Below are positions 1-6,029 of a DNA stretch of 7,944 bases, in pieces. A program made the position numbers and the translations under genes. The notes beneath the pieces are model-generated. The model saw only the letters and a program-made list of their open reading frames with translations, had not been told where the DNA came from and did not search any database. How positions within the stretch are numbered: position 1 is the stretch's first letter; every line of letters begins with the position of its first letter. Source of the stretch: Actinomycetes bacterium (GTDB taxonomy: Bacteria > Actinomycetota > CADDZG01 > JAHWKV01); NCBI GenBank assembly GCA_029263035.1, contig JAJCYF010000073.1, positions 1 to 7,944 of the forward strand. Reading direction: 5' to 3'.

Positions 1-1
1 A

Positions 2-397
2 CCACCTCCTCCGGCTCCGGCGGCGGCTTCGGCCGCAACCAAGGAGCCGCCTTCTGCCGCCTCTGCAAAGAAAACTCCCGGTTCGCCCTCGCCCAGGGCC
101 TCGGCTTCCCGCGAGCCGACGCCCTCCCCTTCACCGCCGGCGCCACCGTCTCCGAGCCCCGCCGCCCTGGCGGGCGGAGCGGCCAGTTCACCCGGCCCGC
201 CGCCCGTCGATGAATCACAGGCCCCAAGCCGGCAGCAGCAGATAGAACCGGTGGCGGTGGCCGACTCGGAGGGCCCAGAGAGCAGTTCCGGGCCGGTGAT
301 CGCCCTCATCGCCGGGCTCTCCGGAATCCTGCTTGCCACCCGGATCGCCTCCCGGCGCCGCAGGGCCCGCCCGAAGCACGCGATATCACGCCACTGA
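2..397 (+). CDS. C-terminal fragment of a Pro/Ala/Ser-rich membrane-anchored protein
   Basis: This is the 3' end of a gene that begins before the window. The frame is open from base 2 to a TGA at 395-397, giving 131 visible residues. The first two thirds are low-complexity and rich in Pro, Ala and Ser, as in an extended extracellular stalk. A short polar stretch with Gln, Glu and Asp follows. About 35 residues from the end comes a hydrophobic helix (start GPVIALIAGLSG), then a basic tail with RRRR and further Arg/Lys. Polar stalk, one transmembrane helix and positive tail together suggest a C-terminally anchored protein with the tail in the cytoplasm. No LPXTG motif precedes the helix, so sortase attachment is not supported. 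The functional domain lies upstream and cannot be seen. Pro-rich composition can arise by chance in GC-rich DNA, but the anchor and basic tail argue that the frame is real. Confidence 0.66.
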   Translation, partial: PPPPAPAAASAATKEPPSAASAKKTPGSPSPRASASREPTPSPSPPAPPSPSPAALAGGAASSPGPPPVDESQAPSRQQQIEPVAVADSEGPESSSGPVIALIAGLSGILLATRIASRRRRARPKHAISRH

Positions 398-421
398 TCG
401 GGAAGGGCCGTTCCTGTGGGC
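398..421. terminator. Short convergent gap with weak hairpin
   Basis: Two convergent genes end only 24 nt apart here. The gap holds a short imperfect hairpin: GGAA at 401-404 pairs with TTCC at 411-414, extended by one G-T wobble and one C-G pair, around a six-base loop. There is no T tract on either side. It could be a weak two-way terminator, but the stem is too short to be sure. Confidence 0.22.
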
Positions 422-1909
422 CTAGATTCCGGGTAGCAGCTGCAGCACAAGACTGATGAGGTCGTTGAGCAGGCCCAGAAGGCCTCCCGGATCGGTCGGG
501 GTGCCGGGCGGATCGACCACAGGGTCACCCTCTATCTCGATCGAAGATGCGTGCATGGCCTGCCGGAACGAACCGTCCGGCGCCGGCGCAGAGGCCAGCG
601 GAAATACCGAGATCGCTTTCCCTCCCACGACCGAGGTGGAGAGGTAATCTCCAGTCATCCGGCCGCCGCTGGTGGTGGGCAGCCAGGTTAGAGGCATCGG
701 ATCCGGGCTGACCCGAATCGCCGGCTGCCAGCTTTCACCACCATCCACCGATGAGGTGAACCCGACCTCCAGCCGGCAGGCATCGAAGGTCCCGCACTGG
801 GAGTCGGAATAGAAGAAGTAAAGCCCCAGCCTGCCCGCGGGGCCGCTGGTTGCCGGGTCCACCCCCAGACCCGGCTGCAGGTAATCGGCTCCGGCTGGGA
901 CCCGGTTCGCCGTATCGGGCTCCGCTGCCGGCCGGATCGGCCTGACCGGGCTCCAGCTGATCCCGTCGTCGGACGTGCTGAGTACGGTGTCGTTGCCCGA
1001 GTTCAGGCAGACGTTGCGGAACGAGCAATCCTGCCATGCGGCGTAGATTTTCCCGGCCCCATCAACCTCGACGGAGGGGAAAGGGTTGTTCCGGTAGTCC
1101 GGCGGGCGGCGGATCCGCACCTCGGAGAAATAGTTTGCCGGCCCGAAGGTGAGTCCCCCATCGGTCGAGCGAACCGACAACATCCTCTGCTCCAGCCGGT
1201 CGAGTGCGACCACCACCACGTTGCCATTGGGCTGAACCACCGGCTGGACGCCGAAGCCGGCGGGCTGGCCGCCGGGACGCACCGGCTCGGACCAGGTAAG
1301 CCCCCCGTCGGTGGAGCGTACGACCTCCATTGCGCCGCCCGCCTCGAAGTTCGTCCAGGCGACATAGCAGTTGCCGTAAAACGGACTGGCGTCCGCGTTG
1401 TCGCAGACCATCCAGTTCTTGTCGTGGCCGAAGCCGATGGAGTACTCCGAGACCACACGCGGATTCTCCCAATTCACCCCGTCGGCAGAGCGACTGACGA
1501 AAACCCCCGTGCCGCTGCGACCTTCGGTAGCAGTCAGGGTGTTGACGAGCCAGACGCCATGCCGGGAGTCGTAGGCGACGCTGGGGTCCGCCGCCCTGCT
1601 ATTGCTGCCCGGAGGGTCTGAGTTGATCGTGAGGCCGGGCAAAAAGCCGGAGGTCCAGGTTGCGCCGGCGTCGGCGGAGTAGGCCCAGCCAATGTTCGCC
1701 GATCCACCCTCTTGCCGGCCGGTCATGAAGGCAGACAGGACGGCGCCTCCGAATGCGAAGGTGTCAGGCTCGACCTGGGTTTGATGCTGGCTCTCGGAAT
1801 TGGTGTAGGGGTCGGAACTGACCTGGACCGGAACCGCCTCCTGTGCACCGGCCGGGACCGCGAAGACGGCAGCCAGTACCGTCAGAGCCACCAGCACGGA
1901 CTTATTCAT
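422..1909 (-). CDS. Secreted BNR-repeat (sialidase-like) beta-propeller protein
   Basis: From the ATG at 1909 the protein has 495 residues. It opens with a signal peptide: Lys3, a hydrophobic core at about 5-19, and an AGA-Q cleavage site near residue 22. At least six BNR/Asp-box-like motifs (S-x-D-x-G-x-[TS]-W type) follow at about 78-85, 139-147, 199-206, 248-255, 311-319 and 386-394, as expected of a sialidase-fold beta-propeller. HDKNWMVCDN near 162-171 and SPFYGNCYVAW near 175-185 resemble a block found in many exported bacterial BNR proteins, and Cys169/Cys181 might pair. I found no [FY]RIP motif, so true sialidase activity is not supported; glycan binding or another hydrolase role is possible. 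A Pro/Gly-rich stretch leads into a hydrophobic amphipathic tail at about 474-495. An in-frame ATG at 1951 would add 14 residues without positive charge and spoil the signal peptide, so I prefer 1909, although its ribosome-binding site is weak. Confidence 0.85.
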   Translation of the reverse strand: MNKSVLVALTVLAAVFAVPAGAQEAVPVQVSSDPYTNSESQHQTQVEPDTFAFGGAVLSAFMTGRQEGGSANIGWAYSADAGATWTSGFLPGLTINSDPPGSNSRAADPSVAYDSRHGVWLVNTLTATEGRSGTGVFVSRSADGVNWENPRVVSEYSIGFGHDKNWMVCDNADASPFYGNCYVAWTNFEAGGAMEVVRSTDGGLTWSEPVRPGGQPAGFGVQPVVQPNGNVVVVALDRLEQRMLSVRSTDGGLTFGPANYFSEVRIRRPPDYRNNPFPSVEVDGAGKIYAAWQDCSFRNVCLNSGNDTVLSTSDDGISWSPVRPIRPAAEPDTANRVPAGADYLQPGLGVDPATSGPAGRLGLYFFYSDSQCGTFDACRLEVGFTSSVDGGESWQPAIRVSPDPMPLTWLPTTSGGRMTGDYLSTSVVGGKAISVFPLASAPAPDGSFRQAMHASSIEIEGDPVVDPPGTPTDPGGLLGLLNDLISLVLQLLPGI

Positions 1910-1916
1910 TGTTGTT

Positions 1917-1976
1917 GGCCATACCCCGCCAACCCAGGGTGGACACATCATTCGTCCGGGTGGGCGGGGTATGGCC
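1917..1976. repeat. Perfect 14-bp inverted repeat before the BNR-protein start
   Basis: The left arm at 1917-1930 (GGCCATACCCCGCC) is the exact reverse complement of the right arm at 1963-1976, with 32 bases between them. In minus-strand mRNA the second arm ends 7 nt before the AUG at 1909 and contains the only G-rich, Shine-Dalgarno-like stretch (GGCGGGG). A stem would therefore cover the ribosome-binding region of the BNR-repeat gene. It could act as a translational control stem, a DNA operator, or a processing or termination hairpin in the GH16/BNR transcript. No T run follows, so a classical Rho-independent terminator is less likely. The repeat is certain; the function is inferred. Confidence 0.6.
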
Positions 1977-1982
1977 TACACG

Positions 1983-2013
1983 GGCCCGGCCTGCCTGATC
2001 GGCATGCCGGGCC
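1983..2013 (-). terminator. Hairpin just downstream of the GH16 stop codon
   Basis: Bases 1983-1990 pair with 2006-2013 (8 bp, mostly G-C). After one mismatch, 1992-1995 pair with 2001-2004 (4 bp), leaving a five-base loop. The structure starts 5 nt after the TAG of the glycoside hydrolase gene (2019-2021). No U tract follows on the minus strand, so it may be a weak or non-canonical terminator, or a 3'-end stabiliser that lets part of the transcript continue into the BNR-repeat gene. Confidence 0.45.
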
Positions 2014-2018
2014 GCCGG

Positions 2019-3032
2019 CTACTTGTAGACCCGTACGTAGTCCACGAGGGTTTGCGCCGGCAGGGGGGTCACGCCCGGCTGGAAGTCGTTCCCCGGCCAG
2101 CCCAGACCCTGCGTGAGCGCCACCATGTAGTCCTTGTTGAAGTTGGACGCACCCATCGCGTTCGTCAGGCACACCTGGTCGTTGTAGATGATCTTGATCG
2201 ACTGGGCGGTCCACTCGACGACATAGGTGTTCCAGTCGGCGATGTCCTGGATCATGCAGAAGTTGTTCGTGTCGCTGTTGTCGAGGAAAGAAAGCGGGTG
2301 ATGGATGTACGGGATCGCCCGGTCGCTGTAGACACCGTAGATCTCGGCGATGTCGATCTCCCCCCTGCCGGGACCGCCGTTAAGGTCCTGCGGGAACAGC
2401 CAGAACGCACTGTGGGTGCCCTGGACCTTGGCGGAGAGGATCTTCGCCCGGACCTCGACCCGGCCCCGGTTCACACTCTTGCGCTGAAAGGTCGAGACCG
2501 AACCGGAGGTGTACTGGGTTGTACGGGCCACCCTGTCCTCACAGATGAACGGAGCCGGCTCCATCCGGCTGGTCAGCACCAGGCTTCCGCCGCTCACGGA
2601 TACGTTGTTAGGGGAGTCCATGAAGCAGTCGTGGTCGTTCGAATCGAACCCGGTGCCTTTGGTCGGCTGGGGAAGCCACATGGATCGGTCGAGGGCGGTG
2701 CCGTTGAACTCGTCGTTGAAGTCGCAGGTCCACACGCCGCCGCCGGCCTTCGGCAGGGTCGCCACTCCTCCGCAGGCAGTGTTCGTGGGAGGCGGCGGGG
2801 TCGGTGCGGGGGCAGTGGGTGAAGCGGTCGGAGTCGGTGAAGCGGTCGGAGTCGGTGAAGGGGTGGGCGCTGGCGCCTTCGGGCACAGACCCAACAGCCT
2901 CTGCAGAAAGTTGCAACTCGTTGCCGGAGCGGTGGCAGCCGCGGCCGGGGAGGCGGAAAAAATCACCGGCAGAGAAGCGGCCAGGACAAGCAGCGCAAGA
3001 ATCGAACGACGCTTCTTATAGGGCTGGGGCAT
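2019..3032 (-). CDS. Secreted glycoside hydrolase family 16 protein (beta-glucanase-like)
   Basis: The product has 337 residues. A signal peptide has basic residues KKRR at 6-9, a hydrophobic core at about 11-25, and an Ala-rich cleavage area near 30-36. A short Cys-containing segment (about 37-50) and a Pro/Thr/Ser/Ala linker (about 51-85) lead into the catalytic domain, about 86-337. GH16 hallmarks are DEFNGTALD at 107-115, the aromatic block SAFWLFP at 208-214, and the catalytic motif GEIDIAE. In that motif Glu225 fits the nucleophile, Asp227 the assisting residue and Glu230 the acid/base. The C-terminal DYVRVYK is a typical family ending. The E-x-D-x-x-E spacing is that of the laminarinase-like GH16 group, so cleavage of beta-1,3 or mixed beta-glucan is likely, but the substrate cannot be fixed from sequence. 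The ATG at 3032 has a good ribosome-binding site, AAGGAGA at 3047-3041, 8 nt upstream. The preceding 120-nt gap includes an AT-richer patch that could hold its own promoter, but no clear -35/-10 pair is visible. Confidence 0.92.
   Translation of the reverse strand: MPQPYKKRRSILALLVLAASLPVIFSASPAAAATAPATSCNFLQRLLGLCPKAPAPTPSPTPTASPTPTASPTAPAPTPPPPTNTACGGVATLPKAGGGVWTCDFNDEFNGTALDRSMWLPQPTKGTGFDSNDHDCFMDSPNNVSVSGGSLVLTSRMEPAPFICEDRVARTTQYTSGSVSTFQRKSVNRGRVEVRAKILSAKVQGTHSAFWLFPQDLNGGPGRGEIDIAEIYGVYSDRAIPYIHHPLSFLDNSDTNNFCMIQDIADWNTYVVEWTAQSIKIIYNDQVCLTNAMGASNFNKDYMVALTQGLGWPGNDFQPGVTPLPAQTLVDYVRVYK
2818..2860. repeat. 18-bp tandem repeat coding for the GH16 linker
   Basis: The unit GGTGAAGCGGTCGGAGTC occurs at 2818-2835 and again, identical, at 2836-2853; a third partial copy (GGTGAAG) runs to 2860. 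On the coding strand each unit adds six residues of the SPTPTA type to the Pro/Thr-rich linker. The length is a multiple of three, so gain or loss of a unit would change linker length without a frameshift. Confidence 0.85.
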
Positions 3033-3152
3033 AAGAACGGTCTCCTTGAGGTCTGAAGCTGTCGTCCCACGGACGGCGCGCCCGGCTGGTGTTCTTCATT
3101 TCATCGGCAGGAGCAGAACAGATTAAAGAAGATTCCCGAAGAACATGACCGG

Positions 3153-3524
3153 TTAGGCCATGACGCCGCGCACATCCACCAGGATCACGATGCAAAGCAG
3201 AGTCAGGACAACCGCGCTAAATGCCGTATAGGGCCAGCGATACTTCCAGTCGGCGGCCCACACCCTGCGGAGACTGATGACTGCCAGAACGATGGCTGCC
3301 AACGTGAGCACAATTGATATGGGACGGCCTACCCAGTCGTAGAGACCAATGAGCGGCGCCAGCGCCGGCAGCACGATGTAGCTGAGCGTGCACCGAATTC
3401 CCGAGATGAGCAGCGACCCCTTTATGGGCATCAGAGCCCGGGGAGAGGTTTCCTCCAGGCGCAGCAACTGGCGCGCGATCCGGTCGGGTACCGATCGCGA
3501 TACGCCTGCGCTCTTAGTGCTCAA
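3153..3524 (-). CDS. Small three-helix membrane protein of unknown function
   Basis: The product has 123 residues. A polar, charged N-terminus of about 40 residues is followed by three likely transmembrane helices at about 44-62, 67-84 and 99-117. The loop between helices two and three is basic and aromatic (RRVWAADWKYRW), which suggests it faces the cytoplasm. The pattern of an RC-x-L-x-Y-x-x-L-P segment, a glycine-rich turn, then RR-x-WxAD-x-xxRWPY is one I associate with uncharacterised actinobacterial membrane proteins; I cannot name a family. The start is a TTG at 3524-3522. It is supported by a strong GAGAGGAG ribosome-binding site 5 nt upstream, and no ATG lies between it and the first helix except Met32. 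The upstream membrane-protein gene stops 15 nt before this start, so the two are almost certainly co-transcribed. Confidence 0.75.
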   Translation of the reverse strand: MSTKSAGVSRSVPDRIARQLLRLEETSPRALMPIKGSLLISGIRCTLSYIVLPALAPLIGLYDWVGRPISIVLTLAAIVLAVISLRRVWAADWKYRWPYTAFSAVVLTLLCIVILVDVRGVMA

Positions 3525-3539
3525 ATTCGCTCCTCTCGT

Positions 3540-4016
3540 CTAACCGGACAGGCATGCTGCGTCGATTACGAACTCACACCCGGTGGCAAGAGCCTGCAGG
3601 CTGAGCGCTGCGGCGAAGAATGCCCCCCAGGCGATCCCAACGTACTCGCGTTCGCGCCGCATTCCGGCCAGCCGGCCCGAGATCAGGGCCAGCAGGGGGA
3701 ACAAGGACCCGTATATGTAATGGTCCCACGGGAACAGTCCCGAGGACATCCGGTTCCCCATGATCAGCAGCGCAACGCCACCGAGAGCCTGGAGGAAAAG
3801 CACGTTCTCCGTCCAGTGGTGGAGCACCATATAGGAGATGGGAGTCTGGGTGCGCCCGATGATTCTCAGTCCCACTCCCCAAAGCGCAAGGCCTGCCAGC
3901 ATCAGGATCAGACCCAATCCCAGCCACGCGTGACCCTTGTCCATTCGCGCCACCAGCCAAGCTGCAATCAGGGCCAGCAGGATCAGCGCAAAGGATCGGA
4001 GCCGCTCGGAGGTCAC
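3540..4016 (-). CDS. Five-helix membrane protein of unknown function
   Basis: The product has 158 residues. Likely transmembrane helices lie at about 8-24, 31-52, 70-87, 99-117 and 125-146. The loops carry RTQTPISYMVLHHWTEN (about 55-71), which includes His66-His67, and a basic RLAGMRRERE segment (about 115-124). The C-terminus has two cysteines (Cys147, Cys155). I do not recognise the family. The start is a GTG at 4016-4014 with only a weak ribosome-binding site. The next Met (residue 25) would delete the first helix, so GTG is preferred. The gene sits between two other small membrane-protein genes on the same strand, 70 nt after the upstream stop and 15 nt before the downstream start. An electron-transfer or thioredoxin-like membrane role would be guesswork: the cysteines are not in a CxxC motif and the histidines alone do not define a haem site. 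Confidence 0.72.
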   Translation of the reverse strand: MTSERLRSFALILLALIAAWLVARMDKGHAWLGLGLILMLAGLALWGVGLRIIGRTQTPISYMVLHHWTENVLFLQALGGVALLIMGNRMSSGLFPWDHYIYGSLFPLLALISGRLAGMRREREYVGIAWGAFFAAALSLQALATGCEFVIDAACLSG

Positions 4017-4031
4017 CGTTCGCTCGTTTCC

Positions 4032-4070
4032 GGCACCGGGTGGCCGGCGCCCCCAATCGGAAGGCCGATT
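4032..4070 (-). promoter_or_regulatory. Two adjacent hairpins in the gap before the five-helix gene
   Basis: In the 70-nt gap between two membrane-protein genes, AATCGG at 4055-4060 pairs with CCGATT at 4065-4070 (6 bp, tetraloop AAGG). Beside it, 4032-4039 pairs with 4044-4051 with one A-C mismatch (7 of 8 bp, four-base loop). In the mRNA the second stem ends 15 nt before the GUG start at 4016. The stems may set the expression ratio of the two genes or act as mRNA-processing sites. The pairing is visible; the function is inferred. Confidence 0.35.
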
Positions 4071-4086
4071 CCGTAAGTCGTCCGCC

Positions 4087-4464
4087 TCATTGAGTGGGAG
4101 CTGTCCGCCTTCGGCGAGCGGCTAGAAAGGAGCGGACTCCGAGCCCCAGGTGTACCAGGCACAGCAACGCCATTGCGGCCGCGGCCAGCACAGCTCCCGG
4201 CCGCTCTGCATCTCCGGCAAACAACGCAGGCAGATCGCTAAGCGGCATACCACTTGCCAGAAGCCCCAGCAGCGAAACCCCCAGTGCGGCATGAATCATG
4301 CTGCGGGTTCGTTCCGGCTTGCCGGCCAGAAACCCGAAAATCAGCAGCAACACACCTACCGCCGCCGGAGCCAGGGCGGTCGGACTCTGGCGATCTGTGG
4401 CCAGGTAAGCAACAACTCCAACGAGAACCAGCAAACCACCGATTGCTCTGGTCACCATGATCAT
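4087..4464 (-). CDS. Small four-helix conserved membrane protein of unknown function
   Basis: The product has 125 residues. Likely transmembrane helices lie at about 6-22, 28-47, 57-72 and 91-115, and a very basic C-terminus (ARRRR, then TAPTQ) follows. The layout of a glycine-rich first helix, a P-x-xxG turn into the second, a short basic loop (GKPERTRSMIHAA) and a last helix ending in VRSFLAARR resembles a widespread family of small uncharacterised bacterial membrane proteins; I cannot give a function. The ATG at 4464 is well supported by GAGGAG at 4477-4472, 7 nt upstream. A second ATG at 4458 is less well spaced. The gene is first of the membrane-protein trio and lies 161 nt beyond the argH stop, enough room for its own promoter. 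Confidence 0.78.
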   Translation of the reverse strand: MIMVTRAIGGLLVLVGVVAYLATDRQSPTALAPAAVGVLLLIFGFLAGKPERTRSMIHAALGVSLLGLLASGMPLSDLPALFAGDAERPGAVLAAAAMALLCLVHLGLGVRSFLAARRRRTAPTQ

Positions 4465-4486
4465 ATGAACACTCCTCTTTCGATTA

Positions 4487-4551
4487 CTCGGTTAGCGGCC
4501 CGGCCGAAAACCTCTGCGCTGGACCAACATCGGGCTAAGAGCCGAACCGAG
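4487..4551 (-). repeat. Interrupted inverted repeat in the leader of the membrane-protein trio
   Basis: In the 161-nt gap after argH, CTCGG at 4487-4491 pairs with CCGAG at 4547-4551, and the adjoining TTAGC at 4492-4496 pairs with GCTAA at 4534-4538. This gives ten pairs with an eight-base bulge on one side. The leader RNA could fold this way ahead of the gene starting at 4464. The rest of the gap holds two small 5-bp hairpins, 4561-4565/4571-4575 and 4593-4597/4602-4606, which might help end the arg transcript. No clear promoter boxes were found. Confidence 0.3.
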
Positions 4552-4625
4552 CATAGAGCCTCGCCGGGGCGGCGATCTTCCGGCACCCAGCGCGATACCG
4601 CTATCGGGCGGAACAGCTCATCGCC

Positions 4626-6029
4626 CTACCTCCCGGCGCACCATTTGCGCTCGGCGTCCAGCAACCTGCCGAGGCGCTCGAGTTGCAGACCGATCTGCTC
4701 CGGCGACGTCCCTCCGTGGGAAGACCTCGAGGAGACGCTGCGGCGGGCATCCAGTAGGTCCAGCATCGCGACGCTCAACTTCGGGTGGGCCGCCTGCAGC
4801 TCCTCTTCAGTGAGATCGGCCAGCTCGGCGTTACGGCCGGCGGCCACTGCTACCAGTTTGCCGATCGCCTCGTGGGCGTGGCGGAAGGGCACCCCTTCCT
4901 TCACCAGGGCCTCGGCCAGGTCGGTCGCCCCGGCCGCTCCTCCGCGGGCAGCCGCCTCCAGGCGGTCCGGGTGAAAGATGAGCGTGCCGATGGTGCCGGT
5001 CAGCGCCGCCAGGCACAGTCCGACCGTGTCGGCGGCATCGAACACCGGTTCTTTGTCCTCCTGCAGATCCCGGTTGTAGGCCATGGGGAGCCCCTTTACG
5101 ACTCCCAGCAGGTGCACCAGGTCCCCGATCACCCGGGCCGACTTGCCTCTCACCAGCTCGGCCACATCCGGGTTCTTCTTCTGCGGCATGATGCTGGACC
5201 CGGTGGCAAAGGCGTCGTCCAGGGTGGCGAAGCCGAACTCGGCGCTGGTCCACAGCACGATCTCCTCCCCAATCCGGGAAAGCTGGGTCCCCAATATGGC
5301 AGCTGCAGCAAGGAACTCCAGAGCAAAATCCCGGGCGCCGACTGCGTCTGCCGAGTTATCGAACACCGCCGAAAATCCCAGGTCGGACGCGGTGCGCACC
5401 GGGTCCAGCGGCAGTGTGGTCCCGGCGAAGGCGGCTGCGCCCAGCCCCGAGACATCCACCCGGGCAAAGGCGCCCCTCAATCGGTCGAAGTCCCGGGCGA
5501 GAGCAAAGGCGTGCGCCAGCAGGTGATGGGCAAGCAGCACCGGCTGGGCCCGCTGGAGGTGGGTGTACCCCGGAGCCAGGGTGTCGATATGAGCCTCTGC
5601 CTGCTCCCGCAGGGCTTCCTGCAGGCCGAGCACGCCCCCGGCGACAGCCGGGATGGCGGTCTTTAGCCAGAGCCGGAAGTCGGTGACCACCAGGTCGTTG
5701 CGGCTCCGGCCGGCGTGGATCCGTGCCCCCAGGTCCCCCAGATCATCGGTAAGGAACCGCTCGATCGCAGAATGGATGTCCTCGTCCGATGGGTTGAAGG
5801 CGAACGACCCATCGGCAAAAGCGGCCGCCGCCTTGTCCAACGCTCCACCCAGGGCGGCTTCGTCCTCGGCGGTGATCAGCCCGGCCCGCTGCAGGTTGGC
5901 GGCGTGCGCCCGGGTGCAGGCGATGTCCTGGGGCCACAGGCGCTGGTCGTACTGAATGGAGCGCGACAGCTCCGCCAGGGCCTCGGACGGTCCCTTCGAG
6001 AACCGCCCGGCCCACAGCGGTTCGCTCAT
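4626..6029 (-). CDS. argH: Argininosuccinate lyase
   Basis: This enzyme catalyses the last step of arginine synthesis, splitting argininosuccinate into arginine and fumarate in the cytoplasm as a homotetramer of the aspartase/fumarase superfamily. From the ATG at 6029 it has 467 residues, the usual length. The superfamily signature GSSIMPQKKNP is at 277-287, where Ser279 matches the catalytic serine on the flexible loop. GYTHLQRAQP at 154-163 supplies the conserved His157. The N-terminal LWAGRFSKGPSE and HAGRSRNDLV at 106-114 are also typical ArgH blocks. The frame is open to an ATG at 6122, but that would add 31 residues that are read from argG in another frame and do not look like ArgH. The 6029 start makes an ATGA overlap with the argG stop, so translational coupling is likely. 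Regulation is presumably by the ArgR encoded upstream. No defects are visible. Confidence 0.97.
   Translation of the reverse strand: MSEPLWAGRFSKGPSEALAELSRSIQYDQRLWPQDIACTRAHAANLQRAGLITAEDEAALGGALDKAAAAFADGSFAFNPSDEDIHSAIERFLTDDLGDLGARIHAGRSRNDLVVTDFRLWLKTAIPAVAGGVLGLQEALREQAEAHIDTLAPGYTHLQRAQPVLLAHHLLAHAFALARDFDRLRGAFARVDVSGLGAAAFAGTTLPLDPVRTASDLGFSAVFDNSADAVGARDFALEFLAAAAILGTQLSRIGEEIVLWTSAEFGFATLDDAFATGSSIMPQKKNPDVAELVRGKSARVIGDLVHLLGVVKGLPMAYNRDLQEDKEPVFDAADTVGLCLAALTGTIGTLIFHPDRLEAAARGGAAGATDLAEALVKEGVPFRHAHEAIGKLVAVAAGRNAELADLTEEELQAAHPKLSVAMLDLLDARRSVSSRSSHGGTSPEQIGLQLERLGRLLDAERKWCAGR

Noticed and set aside
422..1909. Naming the BNR-repeat protein a true sialidase (neuraminidase)
   Set aside because: Asp-box motifs occur in many non-sialidase propellers, and the expected N-terminal [FY]RIP motif was not found.
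1910..1951. Upstream ATG starts (1951, 1948) for the BNR-repeat protein
   Set aside because: They add an uncharged Trp/Pro-rich stretch ahead of a good signal peptide and lie in the loop of the inverted repeat. Not excluded, since the 1909 start also has a weak ribosome-binding site.
1971..2822. Open frame of 283 codons on the plus strand opposite the GH16 gene
   Set aside because: The minus-strand frame carries a signal peptide and the GH16 catalytic motif; the plus-strand frame has neither motif nor ribosome-binding support.
4150..4974. Open frame of 274 codons on the plus strand spanning a membrane-protein gene, a gap and the end of argH
   Set aside because: It runs across two real minus-strand genes and the gap between them. 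The product is rich in Ser, Arg and Gln without any domain.
4785..5666. Open frame of 293 codons on the plus strand opposite argH
   Set aside because: It is antisense to a gene with the intact argininosuccinate lyase signature and has no recognisable domain, so it is a shadow of codon bias.
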